64,000 nt of DNA from Vallitalea guaymasensis (GCF_018141425.1 NZ_CP058561.1:2604001-2668000), one strand, 5' to 3'; counted from the first letter of the stretch, positions 9,125 to 18,110 are shown. Numbers and translations: made by a program. The notes: a model not told the origin generated them from the letters alone.

Positions 9125-10630
9125 ATGTTATATATAACCGTATTATTTTTGGTTTTTGCTATTTTCGTGTTTGCCAAGAACCCTTTGAACATTACATCAT
9201 ATTTTCTGATAGGTAGTATTATAGGATGGAGTATGTCTTTATTGGGATTATTGCAATATCTAGCCAAATTGAACTTATCATATGTGATAGTCAAGTATTT
9301 CTTCTATGTTCCTTTTGGTGTATGGAATGATTTAGTCTATTCTGAAGTCAACATAATCAATGTGATAAGATTCATTAATATTGGTACATTATTATTTGTT
9401 GCATGTATGTATTTATACATGATCTATTTTATCTATGGATATAGGAAACCTAGATTAGCTTCATATATTCCATGTATTCTATTGGTTGTTCAATTAATAT
9501 TGTATGATCCAGAGATTTATAGAGAACTTTATAAGATTACTTTGAGTCTAAACATTCTTGGTTATGATGCATTCAATTCCTTGTATAAATCATTTTACTC
9601 ATTTACCAAGGTTTATAATTTGCTTATGTTAATCATACCATTGATATTTTTGATTATGGAATTTCTAAGAAGAAAGAACCTTCCTATTATAAGAGAATAC
9701 TATTTCTTTAATCTAGTAGGGTTACTTTGCATCATTACTTTTCATTTAATCACTTTTTCATGGGCTCCAGCAATATTGGTGAGTATATATCAAAGAACCA
9801 CTTATTTGATATATGAACAACCTAAAATGATACCTTCTTTTATTTATTATATCTATCCATATCTAAGTGTTTTCTGTTTCACTATTATGCTCTTTGCCAC
9901 ACTGAAATATAAGTCCTTGAAGAAAGTATATAGTTCAGAGCATCATAGTAAACATAAGATTTTGAAGAAGAATAATTTTGGTATCAGGGCATTAAGTCAT
10001 TCCTTAAAGAATCAATTGTTGGCTATACAATTTGAGAGCGAGATATTGATTGATGAATTAAAGGATAATACTGATTTATTAGAAACTGCAAATACTATCA
10101 ATAATATATCAAAGCAGACCATAGAGCGATTGAATGAAATGCATAAACGTATCCAGAGTCAAAGCATTATTCTTGAGCCCGCTTATATCAATGATTTTAT
10201 TGATGACTTTGTTAATAATCAGGTTGCTAGTATGCCAAATGACATATTACTGAATTACAAACTGACCAGTTTGAATCCAAGAGCATTCATTGATGAAGAA
10301 CATATTGGAGAGTGCTTGAATGTAATGATTAAGAATGCCATAGAAGCTATTGAAGCTGGTGATGATGCTAGTGGAATTATAAATATCCTAACAGAAGTTA
10401 TTAATGATTGGGTAATAATATCAGTTCATGATAATGGTATTGGAATGGAAAAAGAAATACAAAGCAAGATCTTTGAGGCATTCTATACAACAAAGACAGG
10501 GGATAATAATTGGGGTATAGGACTTTCATATGTAAAACAGATTATTGATATCCATAATGGCAATACTGTTGTAGAGAGTTCTAAAAACAAAGGTACCACC
10601 ATAAAGATTATGTTACCACTGATTATGTAA
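9125..10630 (+). CDS. Membrane sensor histidine kinase
   Basis: 501 residues. The N-terminal half (about 1-270) has roughly eight membrane helices and no recognisable extracellular ligand domain. A cytoplasmic kinase core follows: phospho-acceptor region ALSHSLKNQLLAI with the candidate His at about 292, N box NVMIKNAIEAIE near 399, G1 DNGIGM near 436 and G2 GIGLSYVKQII near 464. This is the HPK7/LytS-NatK-like layout in which the His box is short and the ATPase domain follows closely. It pairs with the NarL-type regulator downstream and is divergent from the sugar importer, so a role in sensing nutrient or membrane state is plausible. Phosphotransfer is expected from family knowledge, not shown. 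Confidence 0.9.
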   Translation: MLYITVLFLVFAIFVFAKNPLNITSYFLIGSIIGWSMSLLGLLQYLAKLNLSYVIVKYFFYVPFGVWNDLVYSEVNIINVIRFINIGTLLFVACMYLYMIYFIYGYRKPRLASYIPCILLVVQLILYDPEIYRELYKITLSLNILGYDAFNSLYKSFYSFTKVYNLLMLIIPLIFLIMEFLRRKNLPIIREYYFFNLVGLLCIITFHLITFSWAPAILVSIYQRTTYLIYEQPKMIPSFIYYIYPYLSVFCFTIMLFATLKYKSLKKVYSSEHHSKHKILKKNNFGIRALSHSLKNQLLAIQFESEILIDELKDNTDLLETANTINNISKQTIERLNEMHKRIQSQSIILEPAYINDFIDDFVNNQVASMPNDILLNYKLTSLNPRAFIDEEHIGECLNVMIKNAIEAIEAGDDASGIINILTEVINDWVIISVHDNGIGMEKEIQSKIFEAFYTTKTGDNNWGIGLSYVKQIIDIHNGNTVVESSKNKGTTIKIMLPLIM

Positions 10631-10631
10631 A

Positions 10632-10650
10632 GGTTGAAAAAAATTCAACC
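10632..10650. repeat. Intercistronic inverted repeat between kinase and regulator genes
   Basis: GGTTGAA and TTCAACC are perfectly complementary around an A5 loop, immediately after the kinase stop codon. No T-run follows, so it is more likely an mRNA processing or stability hairpin, or a protein site, than a terminator. Confidence 0.4.
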
Positions 10651-10723
10651 CATAATTTTAATTCATTTGATTTACAATTAAATTATAATCATTTACATGA
10701 TTAATTTTAGAGGAGGAAAATAG

Positions 10724-11407
10724 ATGGAGCAGGGTATTAAAGTATTAATTGTAGATGATATTCCTTCAGTATGTAAACGAATTAATAACATTTTGAAAAA
10801 AGATCCAGAAATAATTGAAATACATACAGCCCAAAATGGATATGAAGCGATCTTAAAAACTTCTTTACACAAGCCGGATGTTATTTTGATGGATATTCAT
10901 ATGGAAACCCATACTGCAGGTATTAAGGCTACTCATGAAATATTATTGCATTTTCCTAATATAAAAATTATTATGCTTACAGTTTATGAAGAAGACGAAC
11001 TTATTTTCAGTGCTTTTCAAGCAGGTGTAGTTGATTATGTTTTAAAGGATGCAAAAGCAGATGTAATTCTTTCTGCTGTAAAAGATGCCTATAGAGATTC
11101 TTCTCCTATTAGACCCAATATCGCTAAAAAATTACGTGGTGAATTTAAAAGAATAAAAGGTAATGAAGAAAGTTTGCTTTTTTACATTAATATAGTTTCT
11201 ACACTTACAAGTACTGAGTTAGAAACTCTCAAGTTGTTATGTGAGGGCAAATCAAGAAGTGAGATCTGCGATATAAGGTTTGTTGAAGAATCAACAGTCA
11301 AATCTCAAATAAGAAGTATACTAAGAAAGTTCAAATCAAAAGATACAAAGGAAGTTATCAACATAATTAATAAATTAAATATCTTTACAGTGCTGAATAA
11401 TATATAG
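10724..11407 (+). CDS. NarL/LuxR-family response regulator
   Basis: DNA-binding partner of the kinase upstream. The receiver domain (1-125) has the acidic pair Asp11-Asp12, phospho-acceptor Asp57 in VILMDIHME, Thr86 in IMLTVYEED, and Lys108 in YVLKDA. The C-terminal LuxR-type helix-turn-helix (about 160-225) reads TSTELETLKLLCEGKSRSEI followed by EESTVKSQIRSIL. 227 residues, standard for the family, though the linker is slightly long. GAGGAGG gives a strong ribosome site. Target genes are not shown by sequence; the divergent sugar importer is the nearest candidate. Confidence 0.93.
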   Translation: MEQGIKVLIVDDIPSVCKRINNILKKDPEIIEIHTAQNGYEAILKTSLHKPDVILMDIHMETHTAGIKATHEILLHFPNIKIIMLTVYEEDELIFSAFQAGVVDYVLKDAKADVILSAVKDAYRDSSPIRPNIAKKLRGEFKRIKGNEESLLFYINIVSTLTSTELETLKLLCEGKSRSEICDIRFVEESTVKSQIRSILRKFKSKDTKEVINIINKLNIFTVLNNI

Positions 11408-11569
11408 TTAAACAAAATTTTATCAAATAGTTCAATTCATTTTAATTATTCATTAAGCAACAATTCTATATTTTACAAATTTTCATTTACTGTTTTTTCC
11501 AAAAAAAGAATAAATAGTTAATTTATGACTATACTATATAATAAAATAAATTTTTAAGAGGTATAGAAT

Positions 11570-11821
11570 ATGAGTTTTATAAATAATGTAAATTTAGCTA
11601 TGCAAAATGAAAATGCTAGTGAGTTGAATGAAGAAGAAGTTTTACTTAAAAATATTGAGATTACTAAAAGAGCTTTGGATACTGCCTATAGTAATTTTGA
11701 TGTAGTTACTGACCCAGAATTAATCGATAGCTGCATATATGAGGTTAAAGCTATGCAATTAAAATATGAGTACCTGATAAACCAAGCTAAACAAATGAAT
11801 ATCATTGCTAAAATACGATGA
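11570..11821 (+). CDS. DUF2508 (YaaL-like) small protein
   Basis: 83 residues, acidic and helical, with a pattern of paired helices (ELNEEEVLLKNIEITKRALD, then DSCIYEVKAMQLKYEYLINQA) that matches the short YaaL/DUF2508 family. In Bacillus and many Clostridia yaaL lies directly before bofA, and here the next gene is BofA-like, which supports the call. Function unknown. A ribosome site (AAGAGGT) precedes the ATG, and a TATAAT box sits 28 bases upstream of the start. Confidence 0.75.
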   Translation: MSFINNVNLAMQNENASELNEEEVLLKNIEITKRALDTAYSNFDVVTDPELIDSCIYEVKAMQLKYEYLINQAKQMNIIAKIR

Positions 11822-12027
11822 TTCTTGTGTAATGAATATAGTACATTTTTTTATTAAAATAAGAATATATAGGTATAGACAACATATAATATAATAAATG
11901 ATAACTTGTTTACTCAATATATGTAAGATACCACGGATAAAATTAATAGATATTCATTTGGTAAAGGGGGTAGAAGGAAAACAATCAATTAATTATATGG
12001 ATTTTTGTTTTATGTTTAATTATTATA

Positions 12028-12243
12028 TTGTTTTCAATGCTTATGAAACCAGTTAAGAAAGTATTATTAGTTTTAATAAGAGGCTGCATCGGCTTAGGTG
12101 CAATATATGGCTTCAATTTTATACTAAAAGGCTTAGGACTATTTGTTGGGTTGAATATAGTAAATGGTTTTGTAGTAGGCATTTTAGGAGTCCCTGGATT
12201 TCTGTTATTATATTCCCTGGCATTGGTTGATAAGTTTTTATAA
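12028..12243 (+). CDS. BofA-family protein, start codon uncertain
   Basis: BofA is a small forespore-related membrane protein that holds the SpoIVFB protease in check and so delays pro-sigmaK processing. The C-terminal hydrophobic segment GLNIVNGFVVGILGVPGFLL is the family hallmark. The frame continues upstream without a stop to 11974 and encodes the expected first membrane helix (LIIWIFVLCLIIILF), yet that extension has no ATG, GTG or TTG before the TTG at 12028, which itself has no ribosome site. A ribosome-like GAAGGAAAA lies at 11973-11981. Either a rare start codon (ATT near 11992) is used or a one-base indel in the T-run at 12002-12006 breaks the frame from the ATG at 11997. Coordinates given are the minimal standard-codon frame. 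Confidence 0.7.
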   Translation: MFSMLMKPVKKVLLVLIRGCIGLGAIYGFNFILKGLGLFVGLNIVNGFVVGILGVPGFLLLYSLALVDKFL

Positions 12244-12250
12244 TAATTAT

Positions 12251-12291
12251 AGTCACTATGATTAAGTTAAAATATCATATGTGGCTTTTTT
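12251..12291 (+). terminator. Probable terminator after bofA-like gene
   Basis: An imperfect stem (AGTCACTATGAT region with ATCATATGTGGCT) is followed by a run of T. The pairing has mismatches, so strength is uncertain. Confidence 0.45.
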
Positions 12292-12416
12292 ATTACCTTT
12301 ATTTAATATGTTTATCATTATTCATATTAATAAGAATAAGAAACTAAAGTAATTAATTATGAATAGATAAAAATATAACAAAATTCAACAAAATATACGT
12401 AAATACCAAAAATATC

Positions 12417-12445
12417 TTTACATTTCTCTATAAATTTCATATAAT
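12417..12445 (+). promoter_or_regulatory. SigmaA-type promoter of the tad pilus operon
   Basis: TTTACA and TATAAT are separated by exactly 17 bases, about 200 bases before the prepilin peptidase start. This is the clearest promoter in the roughly 420-base AT-rich stretch 12244-12663, which otherwise shows no coding potential. The long untranslated leader contains no recognised riboswitch. Confidence 0.6.
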
Positions 12446-12663
12446 ATGTATTAAGGGGATGTTTTGAGGGGAAAATATATTTAATTTTAATTAATTTTAT
12501 TTTAACACATCTATTATATCTTAAAAGTAAATTAGATTAATAATTTAGTTATATATTCAATATATAAATAGTTAATTTCTGTATGATTGTCGTGGATTCA
12601 GTTACAAATATCATTTTATAATAAAATTTAATAATAGTTTATTTGCAAGAAAGGAACAATAAT

Positions 12664-13197
12664 ATGATTCCTATAATGAAGTACGTTCTAGTTTGTATAT
12701 TATTGATTTTCGTAATATATACGGACACAAAAAGTTATTCAGTTAAAAATTCGGTTATCCTATTCTTTGCAGCCGCTGGACTTATTGTCAATTGTGTTGA
12801 GTTAGGCGTTACAGGATTAGTTAATTGGTTAATGGGATTATCATTACCTATACTAGTCTTATTTGTGTTGTTTATCCTTAGAATGTTAGGTGCTGGTGAT
12901 ATTAAATTGATAGGAGTCATAGGTGGACTATTAGGATTAGAGTTCTTGATGAAATCATCTGTGTATATGCTTATAGCTGCTGGATTCATGGCACTGATGA
13001 AAATGCTAATAGAAAGAAATCTTATAATCAGATTAAAACATTTTTTCAATTTTATACGTAACATTATTATCAATAGACAGGTTGGAATATATGACCAGCT
13101 CAATAAAGAAGATAAAAGTCATGTAATAAGATTATCATATGCAATAGGAGCAGGTACCATATATCAAATGCTTTTTGAGCTTAAGATACTTGGTTAA
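12664..13197 (+). CDS. Prepilin peptidase (A24 family, TadV/CpaA-like)
   Basis: Membrane aspartic protease that would cleave the short leader of the Flp pilin encoded downstream. 177 residues from the ATG at 12664, which has a GAAAGGA ribosome site (an in-frame TTG at 12643 is less likely). Two catalytic Asp motifs are seen: the first in VIYTDTKSYSVKN and the second in GAGDIKLIG, as in type 4 prepilin peptidases without an N-methylation domain. About five membrane helices. The C-terminal cytoplasmic segment (RLKHFFNFIRNIIINR) is longer than in minimal TadV. First gene of the pilus operon. Confidence 0.88.
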   Translation: MIPIMKYVLVCILLIFVIYTDTKSYSVKNSVILFFAAAGLIVNCVELGVTGLVNWLMGLSLPILVLFVLFILRMLGAGDIKLIGVIGGLLGLEFLMKSSVYMLIAAGFMALMKMLIERNLIIRLKHFFNFIRNIIINRQVGIYDQLNKEDKSHVIRLSYAIGAGTIYQMLFELKILG

Positions 13198-13236
13198 TAG
13201 TGGAGAGTACCAAATTATACTTGGAGTGAGGATGAT

Positions 13237-14343
13237 ATGATTAGATTAAATATTATTATAGCAGATTATGACAAAGGTTATTTAAATGCAATATCAAGAT
13301 TTCTATCTTCATGGCATGAAACAGAATATAATGTTATTTCTTTTACAGAGAAGGAGTTGCTTACTAAATATCTGGAGACAGCAAAAGCAGATATTTTATT
13401 GATATCTCCAAAACTAATGACAGAAGACATTGATTTGTCAAATATACAGGTGACAATAATCAATACACCTGATAGAGTTCCAGAGAGTCTGCTTACATAT
13501 CCTTACATCAATAAATATCAACCAGGAGATGTTGTCGCAAGAGAACTCATAAGTATTTTTTCAAAAAACAGCAAGGATGAAATAATAGTCAAGAAAAATA
13601 CCGTTGGAACAAAAGTAATAGGTGTTTATTCTCCTATAGGGGGAAGTGGCAAGACAACTGTATCAGTTGGTCTGGCTAAGCAATATGCCATAAATGGTTT
13701 TAAAACCTTATTTTTAAGCTTGGAAGAAATGGCTTCCTACAAGACCATATTGGAATGTAATAATACTAATAATCTCTCTGATTTATTATATTACATCAAG
13801 CAAAAAAATAAAAATCTCATGATGAAGATTGAAGGATTGAAAAATACTGATAATGATTCAGGTATGGACTATTTTTCACCACCATATTGTTACAAAGACA
13901 TTCATGAAGTCTCCATTAATGAATGGATAGAGTTAATAGATTATATAAGGAATAATTCGAATTATGAAAGGATAGTATTAGATTTTGATTCTAATCTCAG
14001 TGAGAAAAATTTGAAATTACTTCAAGCATGTGAAGAGGTACTGTTATTGACTAATATAGATAAGATGGCTTTAACGAAACTGAATCATATGTATAATAGC
14101 TTAAAAAAGATGGATATAGAAGATGTAAATGCTAATGTACGGATAATCATTAATAACACTAAAAAAGATAATGAAGTGTTAGAAGGGGTATCCATGATGG
14201 ATAAGGAAGTACAGATATACATCCCTTATGATAATAATTTATTAATTGATATAGGTGAGATAAGCAATATTAATCTGGATAGTTGTTTTGGTAGAGTATT
14301 AAGTGATTATGTAACTAAAGATATTAAAAGTGAGGGGAAATAG
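13237..14343 (+). CDS. TadZ/CpaE-like pilus assembly ATPase
   Basis: MinD/ParA-family protein that places the Tad machine at the cell pole in other bacteria. 368 residues. The N-terminal domain (about 1-110) looks like a response-regulator receiver, but the usual phospho-acceptor Asp is Ser in ILLISPKLM, so it is a pseudo-receiver. The P-loop IGGSGKTTVSVGLA starts near residue 133, and the middle has LDFDSNLSEKN in place of a typical Walker B. The ATPase part diverges strongly after the P-loop. It is directly followed by the cpaF gene (no gap). Confidence 0.82.
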   Translation: MIRLNIIIADYDKGYLNAISRFLSSWHETEYNVISFTEKELLTKYLETAKADILLISPKLMTEDIDLSNIQVTIINTPDRVPESLLTYPYINKYQPGDVVARELISIFSKNSKDEIIVKKNTVGTKVIGVYSPIGGSGKTTVSVGLAKQYAINGFKTLFLSLEEMASYKTILECNNTNNLSDLLYYIKQKNKNLMMKIEGLKNTDNDSGMDYFSPPYCYKDIHEVSINEWIELIDYIRNNSNYERIVLDFDSNLSEKNLKLLQACEEVLLLTNIDKMALTKLNHMYNSLKKMDIEDVNANVRIIINNTKKDNEVLEGVSMMDKEVQIYIPYDNNLLIDIGEISNINLDSCFGRVLSDYVTKDIKSEGK

Positions 14344-15579
14344 TTGACAGCAGATTTGGATAATTTAAAGGATGTAGTTAGAAATAGAATAGATTTGACG
14401 AAAGACCCTACTGATGAAGATATTAAAGATATAATCGACGAAGTAATAAAAGAGAAATCTAGAGAAGAGTATGTCAGTATAACAAAAAGATATGAATTAG
14501 GGGATAAACTTTTTAATTCCATCAGGAGACTTGATGTATTGCAGCCTCTTCTAGAAGATAAATCTGTCACAGAAATCATGATAAATGGGAAAGATGATAT
14601 ATTCATAGAACGAAAAGGAAGAATCAAGAAGATTGATGGGTGTTTCGAAAGTACTGTCAAATTAGAAGATGTCATTCAACAGATTGTAGCTAAGGTTAAT
14701 AGAATAGTCAACGAATCCTCTCCTATTGTAGATGCAAGACTTTCAGATGGTTCAAGAATAAATATTGTTTTACCTCCAATAGCATTAAATGGTCCAATAG
14801 TAACTATAAGAAAATTCCCCGATAAGCCAATTAGCATAGAAGAGTTGATACAGTGGGGAAGTCTATCAAAAGAAGTAGCAGATATCTTGGATAAGATGGT
14901 GAAAGCAAGATATAATATCTTCATTTGCGGTGGAACAGGTTCTGGTAAGACAACATTTCTTAATGTACTATCTAATTTTATACCTAGAGATGAGAGAATT
15001 ATTACTATTGAAGATTCAGCTGAGTTGCAGATCAGATCAGTTGATAATCTTGTTAGATTGGAAACCAGGAATGAAAATGTCCAGGGTAAAGGGAAGATCA
15101 GCATTAGAGATCTGATTAAATCTTCATTGAGAATGCGTCCAGATAGAATAGTTGTTGGTGAAGTCAGAGGTGAAGAAGCACTGGATATGTTACAAGCCAT
15201 GAATACTGGACATGATGGGTCCTTATCAACAGGACATGCCAATTCTACAAAAGATATGTTAAGCAGATTGGAGACGATGATTCTAACTGGTGCAAATATG
15301 CCACTTGAGGCTATTAGACAGCAGATAGCTTCTGCTATAGATATAATGATACATCTAGGAAGGCTTAGGGATAAATCAAGAAGGGTTCTTGAAATAACTG
15401 AAATTAAAGGATATGAGAAGGGCAATATAATACTTAATCCACTATATGAATTTCACGAATCCGGTAAAAACAATGAGAGCAATTCCAGAGTTGAAGGGAA
15501 ACTTATTAGAACTGGTAATAAATTAATACATAGAGATAAATTTATTATGGCAGGAGTAGAAGTTGGAGAAGAGATATGA
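14344..15579 (+). CDS. Tad secretion ATPase CpaF/TadA (GspE family)
   Basis: Hexameric ATPase that drives pilin extrusion. 411 residues. Seen: N-terminal helical region, the conserved VTEIMINGKDDIFIERKG segment near 78, Walker A FICGGTGSGKTTFLN near 194-208, Asp box (IITIEDSAELQI), Walker B-like RPDRIVVGEVRGEEALDML near 264, and His box NTGHDGSLSTGHANS. The start is TTG at 14344 immediately after the upstream TAG, with a GAGGGGAAA ribosome site. The last four bases overlap the TadB start (ATGA), giving translational coupling. Confidence 0.95.
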   Translation: MTADLDNLKDVVRNRIDLTKDPTDEDIKDIIDEVIKEKSREEYVSITKRYELGDKLFNSIRRLDVLQPLLEDKSVTEIMINGKDDIFIERKGRIKKIDGCFESTVKLEDVIQQIVAKVNRIVNESSPIVDARLSDGSRINIVLPPIALNGPIVTIRKFPDKPISIEELIQWGSLSKEVADILDKMVKARYNIFICGGTGSGKTTFLNVLSNFIPRDERIITIEDSAELQIRSVDNLVRLETRNENVQGKGKISIRDLIKSSLRMRPDRIVVGEVRGEEALDMLQAMNTGHDGSLSTGHANSTKDMLSRLETMILTGANMPLEAIRQQIASAIDIMIHLGRLRDKSRRVLEITEIKGYEKGNIILNPLYEFHESGKNNESNSRVEGKLIRTGNKLIHRDKFIMAGVEVGEEI

Positions 15580-16343
15580 GTGATAAGACTAATAATGAGC
15601 TGATTAATTATGATGAGTATCATATGAATATCCTTGAAAGAGTTAAATATTCGGCAATAGCTATGGCAGGAGTTTATCTACTCTGTATGTTATTTTATAA
15701 CAATCATATTATTGCGGTAATACTTTCTTTTATAGGATTACTATATCCTAAATATAAGAAGCCTCAGTTAATTAAGAAAAGGAAGAAGGAATTAAGGCTT
15801 CAATTTAAAGAGGCTATTTATGCATTATCTTCTTCTTTAGGAGCAGGAAAGTCTATAGAAAGTGCCTTCAAATCTGTTCTAAGTGATTTGAGGATATTAT
15901 ATCCTGAAACAGATACATATATTATCTTAGAATTTGAATATATAGTTAGAAAGATTGAAATGAATGAAACCATAGAAGATGCTATACAGGATTTTGCTTC
16001 TAGAGCATCAATTGATGATATTACTAATTTCTCCAATGTATTCATCACAGCAAAAAGAACAGGTGGTAATATTATCAGCATAATAAGATATACTTCTAAC
16101 GTAATAAGTGAAAAGATTGAAATACAAAACGAGATAGAAGTACTAGTATCAAGTAAACAATTTGAACAGAGGATACTTAGTCTATTGGTTCCAGGAATCA
16201 TCATCTATCTTCAAATGTCCTCGCCAGGGTATTTGGATGTTATGTATTCTACTCTTACAGGGAGAATATTAATGACTGTCTGCCTTATCTTATTTGCTGT
16301 TAGTTATAGAGTAGGTAAAAAAATGACGGATATAGAGGTGTAG
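15576..16343 (+). CDS. Tad membrane platform protein TadB (T2SF family)
   Basis: One of two inner-membrane platform proteins onto which the CpaF ATPase docks. 255 residues: two membrane helices near 28-58, a cytoplasmic four-helix GspF-type domain (about 80-185, with LSSSLGAGKSIESAFKSVL and TAKRTGGNIISIIRYTSNVI), and two C-terminal helices. Shorter than many TadB proteins because the N-terminal part is reduced. Overlaps cpaF by four bases and lies four bases before tadC. Confidence 0.88.
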   Translation: MSDKTNNELINYDEYHMNILERVKYSAIAMAGVYLLCMLFYNNHIIAVILSFIGLLYPKYKKPQLIKKRKKELRLQFKEAIYALSSSLGAGKSIESAFKSVLSDLRILYPETDTYIILEFEYIVRKIEMNETIEDAIQDFASRASIDDITNFSNVFITAKRTGGNIISIIRYTSNVISEKIEIQNEIEVLVSSKQFEQRILSLLVPGIIIYLQMSSPGYLDVMYSTLTGRILMTVCLILFAVSYRVGKKMTDIEV

Positions 16344-16346
16344 CTT

Positions 16347-17843
16347 ATGGTAGTTGGAATAATAAGCTTTATTATACTTATAGGGTTATTTGCAGTTTTT
16401 TTCCTAACTAAAAATATGTATAAAGAAGAGATGGAATGCATTGATAAGAAGGAATATAAACTAAAGGAATTAATTCCTACATCTCTATTCATATTAGATA
16501 AAGTTTTTGGTAAAAAATTGAAAGCTAATAAAAACGTTAGAGATAATATATATCTAATCTACGGTAAGAGGGAATATGACTTTCGACTTAGAATGCATCA
16601 AGGAGAAAAAATATCTCTTGCAATAATGTCCCTTATTGGTGTTTTATTCATAACATTGATAATGAGTTTTCAGGGTAATGATAGCAGCAGCCTTATGAAT
16701 AATACCATAAAAAAACCTTCATTAGGTAAGGGAAATGTATCCTATGATTTACAAGCACAGATAGAGATTGATGGGAAAAAAGATGTTAAGGATATAACAG
16801 TATTAGTTCCAGAGGAAAATCCAGATAAGGAAAAAGCAAGAAATATATTAAAAGAAGCCGCTGATGAACTGCCTGATTATATACTAGGAGATAACCTCAA
16901 TCTAAAAGTCATAGATAAAAAATTGAATCTAGTCAAGTGGTTTCCTGGTAAAAATATCAAGATTAAATGGACTATTGATTGTCCATACATAGAAAAGAAT
17001 GGTGAGTTAGATTATAACAATATTACAGATAAGGGTAATGAAACAAATATTACTGCAAAACTGACATATGCAGGGGAAAGCATTGATAAGATAATAGATC
17101 TGAAAGTATATCCAAAGACACTGACAAAAGCTGAAAAGCTAGAGTTGATTGAAAAAGCCATAAAAGAGGAGTTGTCAACTGATAATCTATTGAATAGATC
17201 TGATGATGAAGTTATTTTACCTACCACCATAAAAGGGCATAAGGGAAAAATAAGCTGGTTATTAAAATCAGATGGCAATGATAGTTTGAAGTTCTTAATA
17301 TTTGGTTTGATAGTAATTATTCTATTAGTGTTATTAAAGGATTATGAAGTCAAGAAAAAAGTTGAAGACAGAAATTTAGAAATCAGGAAATGCTTTCCGG
17401 AGTTTGTAATAAAACTTACTCTCTTGTTGAATGCAGGAATGACTTTAAGTCGTTCATGGAATAAGATATCTAAGGATTACTACGAGGATATTACAACAGG
17501 CAGAGCTGGTAAGCTATTCTTGTATGAAGAGATGTTGGAAACTCTTCAAGAAATTAATAATGGACTATCTGAGGTGAAAGCTTATGAAGATTTTGGTAAG
17601 AGATGCAAGATACCAGAAATGATGAGATTCACTACAGTTATTGTTCAAAATATAAGAAAAGGTAATGATACATTAGTAATGGCACTTCAAAATCAAGCCA
17701 ATGAGGCATGGGATGTAAGAAAAAATGTAGCTAAAAAAGCTGGTGAAAAAGCTAGTTCCAAGCTGCTTATTCCTATGGGTATCATGTTCATCATCATTAT
17801 TATTATTGTAATGATGCCAGCGTTCATGTCTCTTGGAGTGTAA
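16347..17843 (+). CDS. TadC-like platform protein with large inserted domain
   Basis: 498 residues against roughly 300 for usual TadC. The ends are typical: N-terminal helix (MVVGIISFIILIGLFAVFF), cytoplasmic stretch, second helix near 92-110; then, after about residue 312, a helix (LKFLIFGLIVIILLVLL), the GspF-type domain (CFPEFVIKLTLLLNAGMTLS, later IRKGNDTLVMALQNQA) and a C-terminal helix pair end. Between 110 and 312 lies an additional, probably extracytoplasmic, region of about 200 residues. Its last part (EVILPTTIKGHKGKISWLLK) has the look of bacterial Ig-like domains. The insertion is the odd feature; the TadC assignment comes from the C-terminal half and gene order. Confidence 0.85.
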   Translation: MVVGIISFIILIGLFAVFFLTKNMYKEEMECIDKKEYKLKELIPTSLFILDKVFGKKLKANKNVRDNIYLIYGKREYDFRLRMHQGEKISLAIMSLIGVLFITLIMSFQGNDSSSLMNNTIKKPSLGKGNVSYDLQAQIEIDGKKDVKDITVLVPEENPDKEKARNILKEAADELPDYILGDNLNLKVIDKKLNLVKWFPGKNIKIKWTIDCPYIEKNGELDYNNITDKGNETNITAKLTYAGESIDKIIDLKVYPKTLTKAEKLELIEKAIKEELSTDNLLNRSDDEVILPTTIKGHKGKISWLLKSDGNDSLKFLIFGLIVIILLVLLKDYEVKKKVEDRNLEIRKCFPEFVIKLTLLLNAGMTLSRSWNKISKDYYEDITTGRAGKLFLYEEMLETLQEINNGLSEVKAYEDFGKRCKIPEMMRFTTVIVQNIRKGNDTLVMALQNQANEAWDVRKNVAKKAGEKASSKLLIPMGIMFIIIIIIVMMPAFMSLGV

Positions 17844-17889
17844 ATTACTATAGAAAAACATATAAATAAAATATTAGGAGGATAAATCT

Positions 17890-18075
17890 ATGTTAGATAC
17901 TTTAAAAAGATTTTGGAAAGAAGAAGATGGTATGGGAGTTGTTGAGATAGCGCTTATTATCATAGTATTAGTAGGTTTAGCAGTTATATTTAAAGATAAA
18001 ATAACTGAGTTGGTAGAAAATATTCTTGAAAAGATAACTGGGGATGCTAAAGGAGTATATGATCCAGAGTCATAA
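17890..18075 (+). CDS. Flp-family pilin (Flp1-like)
   Basis: 61-residue pilin subunit. Leader with basic residues (MLDTLKRFWKEEDG), then a putative processing site after Gly14, giving mature MGVVEIALIIIVLVGLAVIF with Glu at +5 as in Flp pilins, and a short charged C-terminal part (DKITELVENILEKITG). TAGGAGG precedes the ATG. Expected to be cut by the prepilin peptidase at the operon start and assembled by TadABC. No TadE/TadF pseudopilin gene lies nearby. Confidence 0.9.
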   Translation: MLDTLKRFWKEEDGMGVVEIALIIIVLVGLAVIFKDKITELVENILEKITGDAKGVYDPES

Positions 18076-18110
18076 TCTTGAATTTTACACATGATGAAAG
18101 GATGTAATTG

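Noticed and set aside
14676-15425. 249-codon open frame antisense to the cpaF gene
   Set aside because: It lies fully opposite a highly conserved ATPase gene and its protein is a Ser/Leu/Ile-rich shadow of that frame without motifs or a convincing start signal.
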